A stretch of 17,388 nt of DNA from Bacteroidota bacterium (GTDB lineage Bacteria > Bacteroidota > Bacteroidia > Chitinophagales > Chitinophagaceae). Under the pieces are notes generated by a model that saw only the letters and a program-made list of their open reading frames with translations, had not been told where the DNA came from and ran no database searches. The stretch covers positions 1 through 17,388 of the forward strand of contig JAEZCV010000113.1 in NCBI GenBank assembly GCA_023429985.1, given 5' to 3'. Both the position numbers and the translations under genes were made by a program. How positions within the stretch are numbered: position 1 is the stretch's first letter; each line of letters opens with the position of its first letter. Below are positions 7,447 to 14,598 of this stretch, one piece after another.

Positions 7447-8490
7447 ATGGTCAGAAATTCTTTATTCATACTATTCCTGATTTTCGCCACGTCCTCCCAT
7501 TCGCAGGAAATAATCAGCGATATTTCTCAAGTAGATACAGTCAAATTCCGCAAATATAAAACCTTGCTCCAGTTTTCGGCCAGCGCCGATTTCCTGGATG
7601 CTGCCATTAATTCCATTAACTCTTTTCAAAGCATTTTGAAAAAAGAAAACTACAGGGCAAGGGTTATTTCCTTTAATAACCCTACATCCACCGACCTCGG
7701 TTTTAGCCTGGAAAACGAAATCAATGCGGCACTTAAACCTTTGCTTTCAAAAGCCAAAAACACCAACCCCGCAAAATTTTCCGATATCGTTTCTTCCATT
7801 ATTCAAACTCCCTCTAAAATACCTGTGGTCAAAACCGCCATTCCTGCCATCAACCCGGTTTTTTCCAGTCTGATTGGACTTGTGGGAACATTATCCGTCC
7901 AGGAAAAAAAAATAACCCGGTCCGACCTGGATTCCTTTATACTTACCACCTCCAAATATTTCGTACAATACCAGAAACTTAACCAGGCAAATATTTTGTT
8001 CGATCAAAATATTAACAGGTTAAACAACAGGATGTCCGAGCTTCAATTCGATATCAAAGAATACCTCCTTGACCTGATCACCATTATTTATAAAACTGTA
8101 CAAAGAGCTCAATCAAGAAACAAAAATGCGGAAGAACTTTTTTTGCAATATCTCGAACGTACAACACTGATGCAAAAACTTGAACCTGAAATTCTTTTTG
8201 AGATCATTTTTCCTGCAGATGGAATTAAAACTGCAAAGGATATCGCCTACAACCTCCAAAAATTATTTAATGAATATCAAAAAGTGTATGCAGAAAATTA
8301 CCAGCAGATAAGGGCCATATTAATGGAATCAAAAGCCATTGGTAAAAATGTAAATACCCGGCAGGTGGATGCTTCTCTTAAAGAACTGGAATTGTTATAC
8401 AATGAAAGCAAGAATGCCGATTCCCTGGGACTGAGGCTAAAAACACTATTTGAAAGATTAAAGGTCCTGGTGAACACGGAACAGGCTTAA
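7447..8490 (+). CDS. Secreted or periplasmic helical protein of unknown function
   Basis: I do not recognise this 347-residue protein. It begins with a signal peptide (hydrophobic 5-15, likely cleavage after the Ser-His-Ser at about 17-19, before Gln-Glu). The rest is mostly helical and polar, with one moderately hydrophobic stretch (about 125-150, with VVKTAIPAINPVFSSLIGLV). Two long amphipathic helical regions (about 170-235 and 255-345), rich in Glu, Lys, Leu, Asn and Gln, could form coiled coils. There are no Cys pairs, no catalytic motif and no T9SS C-terminal domain, so it is probably periplasmic. It is divergent from cassette 2 (about 178 bases between the starts) and lies 195 bases before an orphan response regulator. 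A link to that signalling system is possible but not shown. The ATG at 7447 is the first one that gives a signal peptide. Confidence 0.75.
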   Translation: MVRNSLFILFLIFATSSHSQEIISDISQVDTVKFRKYKTLLQFSASADFLDAAINSINSFQSILKKENYRARVISFNNPTSTDLGFSLENEINAALKPLLSKAKNTNPAKFSDIVSSIIQTPSKIPVVKTAIPAINPVFSSLIGLVGTLSVQEKKITRSDLDSFILTTSKYFVQYQKLNQANILFDQNINRLNNRMSELQFDIKEYLLDLITIIYKTVQRAQSRNKNAEELFLQYLERTTLMQKLEPEILFEIIFPADGIKTAKDIAYNLQKLFNEYQKVYAENYQQIRAILMESKAIGKNVNTRQVDASLKELELLYNESKNADSLGLRLKTLFERLKVLVNTEQA

Positions 8491-8685
8491 TATGGTGATA
8501 TATCGTAACTTTACCAGCCTTTTAAACCCAGGATTACGGTTGTTTATAGAAAAAACTGGGAAATTTCCGAGGTATTCGTACTTTCCACATCGGGAAATTA
8601 AGTAATAATACTATATTTTTTTCCGAAGGATTTTTCCAACTTGCATCCTAATCTAACCAATGAAACCAATATCAAACATCTACTT

Positions 8686-9351
8686 ATGAAGAATCCAGAT
8701 ACTATTATTAAAGTAGCCATTGCCGATGACCATGCTCTTTTCCGCACCGGGGTTAAAACCTCACTCTCTTCCAGGAAAGACATTCAAATGATTGCTGAAG
8801 CCGAAAACGGCATGCAGCTTATGAACCTGCTAAAGCATATTCAACCCGATGTTGTGCTGCTCGATATTCATATGCCAATTATGGATGGCTATACTACCCT
8901 TCCTGAAATCAAGAAGCTTTATCCACAGGTAAAAGTGATCATGCTTTCAATGAATAACGATCCTTCCATTATTACTAAAATGATGGAAATTGGGGCCAAC
9001 TCCTACCTAACCAAAGAATCTGACTCTGAAACCATTTACCAGGCAATAAGAACCTGTTATGAACAGGAGTTCTTTTTCAATGATCTTACAAATAAAGCTT
9101 TACTCAATGGACTGCGCATGAAAAAACCCCAGGAGGCACCTACCCCTGATGTGCAGCTAACAGATAAGGAGATCACCATATTGAAACTGATGTGCGAAGA
9201 AAAAAGCACAAAGGAAATAGCAGATATGGTAGACCTCAGTCCGCGCACCGTTGAAGCTATCCGCGATAAACTGAAAACAAAAACCGGTGTAAAATCTATG
9301 GCAGGACTTGTTATGTATGCTGTAAAAGCTGGAATTGTAGAACAAGCCTGA
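8686..9351 (+). CDS. Orphan NarL/FixJ-type response regulator
   Basis: A 221-residue regulator with receiver residues DD at 14-15, phosphoacceptor Asp60 in VVLLDIHMP, switch Ser88 in IMLSMNND and Lys110 in SYLTK. The LuxR-type helix-turn-helix is at about 158-221, with SPRTVEAIRDKL. The frame is open 15 codons further, to a TTG at 8641, but only the ATG at 8686 gives a normal receiver N terminus. No kinase gene adjoins it. It is the closest relative in the window of the regulator at 3744-4400 and probably arose from a shared duplication. A strong hairpin terminator follows the stop by 13 bases. The switch segment MNND differs from the MYDD/MYED of its relatives. Confidence 0.92.
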   Translation: MKNPDTIIKVAIADDHALFRTGVKTSLSSRKDIQMIAEAENGMQLMNLLKHIQPDVVLLDIHMPIMDGYTTLPEIKKLYPQVKVIMLSMNNDPSIITKMMEIGANSYLTKESDSETIYQAIRTCYEQEFFFNDLTNKALLNGLRMKKPQEAPTPDVQLTDKEITILKLMCEEKSTKEIADMVDLSPRTVEAIRDKLKTKTGVKSMAGLVMYAVKAGIVEQA

Positions 9352-9364
9352 TGTACTTTATTAT

Positions 9365-9398
9365 AAAAAAAACCGGCTCTTTCCAGCCGGTTTTTTTT
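9365..9398. terminator. Symmetric intrinsic terminator between convergent genes
   Basis: A perfect 14-base-pair stem (9365-9378 with 9385-9398) with a six-base CTTTCC loop. The stem has a GC-rich core (ACCGGCT/AGCCGGT) flanked by eight A on one side and eight T on the other, so it ends in a U tract in either direction. It can stop both the rightward regulator transcript and the leftward envelope operon. Confidence 0.9.
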
Positions 9399-9449
9399 AT
9401 GAAGAATTCAGCCTCTCAATTTGCTGATAAATCTATAATAACCTTACAG

Positions 9450-9902
9450 CTATTGCAAACTTGCAGAAGAAAAACCAACAGGTATCATTGGTTCCTCATA
9501 ATCGTAAAAGGAGATATAAATATGTGCGGTTTTTGATTCTCCTTTTTTGTTTTTATAACTTATTTCATAAATATCAACCAAAGCATAATCGCCTATCATG
9601 GCATTTTCCGATTTGTAGGGGCAACAACTTCCCTTCCTTTCATAACTCACCGGATTACCCTGTTCATCTCTTAAGAGATTTAAATACGCGCGCTGATTAT
9701 TAGGGCCACTTTTTCCTCCCTTTCCAACCTTTACAGGCATTTCACCTGTTAACCCATATTTTTCAGACTCAGCAAACTTTGTCAGCTCCGTGATCTCAGA
9801 ATTAACCCCTGATTTCTTTTTAATCTCTTTTGCGGTAGTATCCTGGGCTGTTAATGTTATGGTTGACAACATGCAAAAAATGAACAATAATACTTGCCTC
9901 AT
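9450..9902 (-). CDS. Small secreted protein with a conserved Cys-Cys motif
   Basis: A 150-residue protein with a signal peptide (hydrophobic 4-17, likely cleavage before Gln20). The mature part has YGLTGEMPVKVG (49-60), GPNNQRAYLNLLRD (66-79), GSCCPYKS (91-98) and a C-terminal strand-rich block around YISFYDYEEP (129-138). From memory, Bacteroidota proteins with these motifs are conserved and sometimes labelled '2-dehydro-3-deoxyphosphooctonate aldolase'. That label does not fit: the protein is too short for that barrel enzyme and is exported. The adjacent Cys93-Cys94 could bind metal or form disulfides. It starts 26 bases after the PKD protein gene and is the last gene before the terminator, so it is probably co-transcribed with it. 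Function unknown. Confidence 0.8.
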   Translation of the reverse strand: MRQVLLFIFCMLSTITLTAQDTTAKEIKKKSGVNSEITELTKFAESEKYGLTGEMPVKVGKGGKSGPNNQRAYLNLLRDEQGNPVSYERKGSCCPYKSENAMIGDYALVDIYEISYKNKKGESKTAHIYISFYDYEEPMIPVGFSSASLQ

Positions 9903-9928
9903 AAAAAATGAATTATTTAAAATAATAT

Positions 9929-12601
9929 TTATCTAATCAGCGTAACCGTTCCCTTTGCAAAAAATATTTTGCCTGTAAAATCAATACCCTGCACTACCCA
10001 CACAAAGGTGCCGCTTCCCTGCTCCTTGCCTCCAATGCGCCCATCCCAGCCTACATTATTTTGATTCGTACTGAATACAAGCTGTCCCCAACGATTAAAA
10101 ACCCTGAAGAAATCTATCTGCGTTAACCCTACTGCAATTGGACGAAAAATGTCGTTCTTACCATCGCGGTTAGGCGTAAATGCAGAAGGAACAAAAACCT
10201 GTGGTTCGGTTCTGAAAACAGAAACTTTTACAGTTGCTGAATCCAAACATCCTGCATCATCTGAAATATAAACGGTATACCTGATGCTGTCAAAATTCCC
10301 GATGTAGTTTCCTACCGGATTGGGAATATCCACCGCACTCAATCCTGTAGATGGAGTCCATAAATAATTTGTACCCCCCGTAGCATTAAACTGCAAAGGC
10401 TGTCCTGCAACAACAGCCGTATCATTTCCTGCAAACGGAAATATTTTTGGCAACACTGTTACCACCACCGTATCTCTTCCCGGTTTGGGACATCCAAGAT
10501 TGTCAAATGCCGATAAAATATAGGAAGTAGTATTATGAGGGGTTGCCAGTGGATTCAACACTGAAGGATTATCAAGAGAGTTCTCAGGCGACCAGGTAAA
10601 ACTGCTGCCATTTATGCTGCCATTCAATTGAGTTGATGAGCTAAAACAAATAGTAACATCCGCACCGGCATCAGCCTGTGGATACGGAACTGCTATTATA
10701 TCTACTTCGCGTGTGGCGGTACATCCTCCAATCCTTGCTGTTACCGTATAGGTAGTGTTCCCCGAGGGAACGGCAATGGTTTCCGGGGCATTAGGATCCG
10801 CGATTGATCCATCACCCGTCCATGTATATTGAAATCCATTCCCCGAGGCATAAAGTGGAATGGTATCGGTCAGGCATATAGTTGAATCGGGACGAACATT
10901 CAATGTTACAAAACTTACTACCCTAACCTGCACCGTATCGTTGTTAATACATCCGCTTTGGTTTAATTCAACAGCATATTTAGTGGTTGTGCCTGGAAAC
11001 ACAATGGGATTGGAACTGCCAGGGTTGATAATATCGGTAGCCGGAGTCCATGTAAAGTTTCCATTTCCGGTTGCCAGTAACTGCACCGAATCACCAACGC
11101 ATATCAATGTATCTGTGAAGGCCAGGTCCAATGGAGGTGCATCCAAAATTTGCACAGCTTTAAAAACCGTATCTACACATCCAAATGAACTTTTTACAAT
11201 CATACTTACATTCTTGATTCCTGTTTGCGTGTAAGTATAGGACGGAGATTTAAGGTCAGAAACATCGGTATTGGTAGTTTGATCACCAAAATCCCACTTC
11301 CATGAATTTACGGTTCCATAAAGGGTTTTTGTAGTGTCGGTAAAATTGGTCGGGTTATTCACACAAATGCCATCAAACTCAAAACCCGCAAAAAAACCGG
11401 GATAAAGCTTTATGGTTGCTGTGGTTGTTTTAGAACAAACCTGGCCGGGATTTACCACAAGCGTTACCACATAAACACCGGTATCGGGATATAAAAATGT
11501 GGGAGTTGCTAAATTGGAAGTGTCATCGGTTCGATTAGGAATTCCAAAGTCCCAGAAATAACCGGTAACTCCTGCAGATGTAGGATTTTTAAATGTTAAG
11601 TTGAAACTCTTACAATTAATATACTGGGGATCTGCAGGTGAGATAACCACATCATTAATACTGATGTTTGCCTGCACAGCATCACAATCACCAACAGTAA
11701 GATGCAACTCCTTCCTGGTAGATGCTATCAGCGTACCATTTCTCCATTCGTTTACACAAACAGTAACTACATACTCACCATGACTTTCCGGTGCTATACC
11801 ACTGATCATACCAGTTAAGGGGTTAATGGTAACACCATTTCCAAGAGGGCTGCTTCCTGAAAACCCGGGACCATATGGTATGTTGGCATAGGGCGGTGCT
11901 GCGGCAGGATTGGGTGCAGCCGCACCGGGATTCTGGGGCGTTCCACTTCCACCGCCACTCCAGGCACTGCAAAAAGAATAGCTTAAACTATCGCCATCGG
12001 CATCGGTAGCACTAAAAGGAATTTCAAAATAATTCCCACCACATACCACTTCTGTATCATTCACTTGGAAAACTGCACTGTTATTGGTTTGTCCATTATG
12101 TGGAGTGGCGCTTCCTGGAATTGTTATTGAATAAGTATTTCCAATTGTGTTGGATGCTGGGTTGGAGTTCATATTCTGAATTCCTATGATCCTGCAACAG
12201 CGCTGGTATGAAACTGTATAGCCGGCAGTATTTGAAGGAAGTTCTATACTTGCCAGCTCATAAATCACAATGGTATAATAACAGCCTCTCTGATCGCCTG
12301 TTATACATTCATCATCATCGTTCCTGGTAAGATTGAACTGGTTTGCAATTCCAACCATCTCATTCCTTACCATAATATTGGTGGCGGCATCAAAAAAAGT
12401 AAAAGGTATGGAAGTATTTAACTGACCGGATGATGGATTGCAAACCATATAAACAGTGAGCCTTACCCTGTACCTGACATTTGAAGGATCAATGACGCCC
12501 GGCCCCAGGTATTCATAAGTGAAAAACCCACCCTTCAGGTGGTCGGCAAATGCAGTTGAAGTGCATAATAATATGCAAAAGCAGAGAATGAGTTTTTTCA
12601 T
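9929..12601 (-). CDS. Large PKD/Ig-like surface protein with T9SS type B C-terminal domain
   Basis: An 890-residue secreted protein. It has a signal peptide (1-19, cleavage after AFA) and an N-terminal beta-rich region (20-305) starting with HLKGGFFTYEYLGPG, as in many gliding-associated proteins, with paired Cys at 135-136. Two PKD domains follow (about 311-399 with YFWDFG, and 401-487 with WKWDFGD), then four Ig-like repeats of about 75-80 residues (490-562, 566-640, 641-717 and 719-797), each with a C-x-Gly/Ser start and an aromatic-T-W-(T/S) core. The gliding_CHU_C-type domain is at about 802-890 (VFVPSAFTPNRDGKNDIF...FNRWGQLVF...GWDG, ending KGTVTLIR). That domain directs export by the type IX system and cell-surface retention or release. 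No catalytic domain is seen, so adhesion or a structural role is likely. Its ATG overlaps the hydrolase stop (ATGA). Confidence 0.93.
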   Translation of the reverse strand: MKKLILCFCILLCTSTAFADHLKGGFFTYEYLGPGVIDPSNVRYRVRLTVYMVCNPSSGQLNTSIPFTFFDAATNIMVRNEMVGIANQFNLTRNDDDECITGDQRGCYYTIVIYELASIELPSNTAGYTVSYQRCCRIIGIQNMNSNPASNTIGNTYSITIPGSATPHNGQTNNSAVFQVNDTEVVCGGNYFEIPFSATDADGDSLSYSFCSAWSGGGSGTPQNPGAAAPNPAAAPPYANIPYGPGFSGSSPLGNGVTINPLTGMISGIAPESHGEYVVTVCVNEWRNGTLIASTRKELHLTVGDCDAVQANISINDVVISPADPQYINCKSFNLTFKNPTSAGVTGYFWDFGIPNRTDDTSNLATPTFLYPDTGVYVVTLVVNPGQVCSKTTTATIKLYPGFFAGFEFDGICVNNPTNFTDTTKTLYGTVNSWKWDFGDQTTNTDVSDLKSPSYTYTQTGIKNVSMIVKSSFGCVDTVFKAVQILDAPPLDLAFTDTLICVGDSVQLLATGNGNFTWTPATDIINPGSSNPIVFPGTTTKYAVELNQSGCINNDTVQVRVVSFVTLNVRPDSTICLTDTIPLYASGNGFQYTWTGDGSIADPNAPETIAVPSGNTTYTVTARIGGCTATREVDIIAVPYPQADAGADVTICFSSSTQLNGSINGSSFTWSPENSLDNPSVLNPLATPHNTTSYILSAFDNLGCPKPGRDTVVVTVLPKIFPFAGNDTAVVAGQPLQFNATGGTNYLWTPSTGLSAVDIPNPVGNYIGNFDSIRYTVYISDDAGCLDSATVKVSVFRTEPQVFVPSAFTPNRDGKNDIFRPIAVGLTQIDFFRVFNRWGQLVFSTNQNNVGWDGRIGGKEQGSGTFVWVVQGIDFTGKIFFAKGTVTLIR

Positions 12602-13413
12602 TCGGGTTTGGTGGTCTTTAACAATCTGGTCAAAAAATTAGTCAATAGTTCATTGGCCTTTTCAGCCTCTTCTTTCATTCCCATATGCCCAGACTTATCG
12701 AGCACATGAATATACGATATATCTGCCATGTATGCCAATTTTAGCCCGTCTTCCAAAGGAACTGCCTGGTCGTATTGACCCAATACAATTAATACAGGAT
12801 TGCTTGAATGCTGCAGTATTTTGGTTCTGTCGGGGCGTTTCATCATTGACACGTAATATGAAACGAGTGCTGCACCGGAAAAGTTGCGTGATTTTTGAAT
12901 ATGTTTTTCTATTAACTCCGGCCTTTCCTCTTTAGTTATTGGTCCATAAAGTGCTGAAATTGTGGTCTTTAGAAATTCTTCCGGTCCATTCTTCTCTATA
13001 AAATCAATACTTTTTTTTCTGGATGCTTTTTTTTCCTGGCTGTCGGCAAAGGCTGTGGAATGAAATAATCCGAATCCTTTTAAATATCCGGGATATAATT
13101 CTTCATACGCAAGCGTTATGTAACCACCCATGCTATGGCCAATCATTGCAGGCCTTTCACCGGGAAATTCCTTTTCTAAAAAATGGTGCAAAGTGGATGC
13201 GAGGCCTTCCAAACTCATATCCTCAGTAGCTTCTGATTTACCCGAACCGGGAAGATCGGGAATGATGAATTTAAAACCCCGTATACGGATGTATTGTTCC
13301 TCCCAAATGCAACTGTCCTCTCCAAACCCATGTAATAAAACAACTGCAGGGCCATCACCATTTATTTTATAACCGATCATCCTGCCATCAACTTCAATTG
13401 TTTTTTCCTGCAT
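12598..13413 (-). CDS. Alpha/beta-fold hydrolase
   Basis: A 271-residue cytoplasmic enzyme of the alpha/beta-hydrolase superfamily. The oxyanion strand is VVLLHGFG (24-31), the DLPGSGKS stretch is at 53-60, the nucleophile elbow GHSMGG places Ser94, the acid is Asp215 in VLGQYDQAVP, and the base is His243 in KSGHMG, so the triad is complete. A helical cap lies at about 120-195. The substrate cannot be named; esterases, MhpC-like C-C hydrolases and haloperoxidase-like enzymes all share this layout. There is no signal peptide. It starts three bases after the DUF4105 gene and its stop overlaps the start of the surface-protein gene, so it sits in the middle of a translationally coupled group. Confidence 0.92.
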   Translation of the reverse strand: MQEKTIEVDGRMIGYKINGDGPAVVLLHGFGEDSCIWEEQYIRIRGFKFIIPDLPGSGKSEATEDMSLEGLASTLHHFLEKEFPGERPAMIGHSMGGYITLAYEELYPGYLKGFGLFHSTAFADSQEKKASRKKSIDFIEKNGPEEFLKTTISALYGPITKEERPELIEKHIQKSRNFSGAALVSYYVSMMKRPDRTKILQHSSNPVLIVLGQYDQAVPLEDGLKLAYMADISYIHVLDKSGHMGMKEEAEKANELLTNFLTRLLKTTKPE

Positions 13414-13416
13414 AAT

Positions 13417-14565
13417 TTAATATTTAGAAAGTACCCAGGTCCTTATAACCAAAATCAGCACTATGGGAATCAGGGCCGGATTCAATTGTTGTGGCAAGAA
13501 GAACCAGCATAATAATAATAATATGCTCAATATCATATTAAACCTGAAATAATTCCTCAACCATTTTCGCTTACTGTTTACAACAAAGGCAACATAAATA
13601 TGAGTTGGCCATGCCCAAAGTAAATTCAGGTTATCTCTTGCTACCCTGTGATCGGTACCAAACCACATAAACAGCAAAAACAACCCGGTAAATCCCAGTA
13701 AAAAGAAAAATATCCTGTCAAAAGTTTTTAATAAAACTGAATTCCTATTCCCTTTCAACGAAATAAAACCAATGATGATTAGGAGAACCGCAAAAACCAT
13801 AAAAGGAGTAATTCTAAATCCTTTTTCAAATGGAGCAGGCATTGTAAGAACTTTTTGAACTGGTTTAACAAGGGCGGAATTACTGCCGGTTGATGCACTG
13901 TCAAATCCTTTCAATAAATAATCTGGAAGAAACATCGCTTCTTCATTGGTAACCTTCCGGTCAAGCCTGGCTCCAAGAAGTATATCAATCCCTAATTTAC
14001 TCCAGTGTTGTTCACCGGCATCCAGGTAACTATGTATCAGGTTGCGGAAACTGGGCTTTTCATCGCCCAAAATATTCCTGAAAACAACATTTACACCGGC
14101 CTGCTTTTTTACCATATCTCTTGCACGCGTTGTGCAGTTATCATATAAAAAATCGTAACGGTAGTAACGGTTCTCTTCCCTGGAATTTATCATAAGCGCA
14201 GTAAACAGCTCTTTTTTCTGTTCACAATTCAAAATGAGTTCCTGTTCTACTATCGAACGGCTTTCGTACTGGTATGTATAAAGAAAATCCTCAAAATTCT
14301 CAACGGCAAGAGAATACATCAGTTTACCCCTGATGAACTTTACATAAAACCCGGGTTCAAATTCAAAGGTTCCATAATTAAAAACCTGGTCACCGCCGGT
14401 TAAAGAGTCCTGTACCCTGATGGCTGTATGCCCAAACGTTGAATAAAGTTCCGTTCCCGGTGCACAGGTAAGGAGTGTAATTCTTAATCCACAACCCGGC
14501 TCCTGCGCATGCAACTGAACGAATTGGAAAAAACATAAAAGGAAAAAATTAAACCGTTTCTTCAA
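13417..14565 (-). CDS. DUF4105 (Lnb N-terminal periplasmic) domain membrane protein
   Basis: A 382-residue envelope protein. A signal peptide (1-20) is followed by a periplasmic DUF4105 domain (about 25-235) with STFGHTAIRV (His46) and YDNCTTRARD (Cys144), the two hallmark motifs. The C-terminal 130 residues hold about five membrane helices (from about 255 to the end, broken by short loops including FGTDHRVARDNLNLLWAWPTH). The order His then Cys recalls circularly permuted NlpC/P60-like folds, so a thiol hydrolase or acyl-transfer role is conceivable, but no activity is established by what I can see. It begins 33 bases after guaB and ends three bases before the hydrolase gene, so it probably shares a transcript with both. 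Confidence 0.88.
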   Translation of the reverse strand: MKKRFNFFLLCFFQFVQLHAQEPGCGLRITLLTCAPGTELYSTFGHTAIRVQDSLTGGDQVFNYGTFEFEPGFYVKFIRGKLMYSLAVENFEDFLYTYQYESRSIVEQELILNCEQKKELFTALMINSREENRYYRYDFLYDNCTTRARDMVKKQAGVNVVFRNILGDEKPSFRNLIHSYLDAGEQHWSKLGIDILLGARLDRKVTNEEAMFLPDYLLKGFDSASTGSNSALVKPVQKVLTMPAPFEKGFRITPFMVFAVLLIIIGFISLKGNRNSVLLKTFDRIFFFLLGFTGLFLLFMWFGTDHRVARDNLNLLWAWPTHIYVAFVVNSKRKWLRNYFRFNMILSILLLLCWFFLPQQLNPALIPIVLILVIRTWVLSKY

Positions 14566-14598
14566 GATGGAATGATTGGTCAGGAAAAATTATAAATA

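Noticed and set aside
8559..8568. GGAAATTTCC palindrome before the orphan regulator at 8686
   Set aside because: A single ten-base palindrome with no second copy at the same spacing; a regulator site cannot be shown.
8641..8685. TTG start for the orphan regulator at 8686
   Set aside because: The extra 15 residues are not receiver-like, and the ATG at 8686 gives the normal length.
9912..9926. AT-only palindrome (ATTATTT-A-AAATAAT) between the PKD and small secreted protein genes
   Set aside because: With no GC pairs and in so AT-rich a gap it is likely chance; a terminator or operator cannot be supported.
10860..11234. 124-codon open frame on the + strand inside the PKD protein gene
   Set aside because: It is antisense to a gene with clear domain structure, has no recognisable motif, and reads as a shadow frame.
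10000..11500. Repeated Ig-like units in the PKD protein gene as a DNA repeat array
   Set aside because: The repeats are divergent at protein level and not near-identical in DNA, so they are domain repeats and not a tandem DNA repeat.
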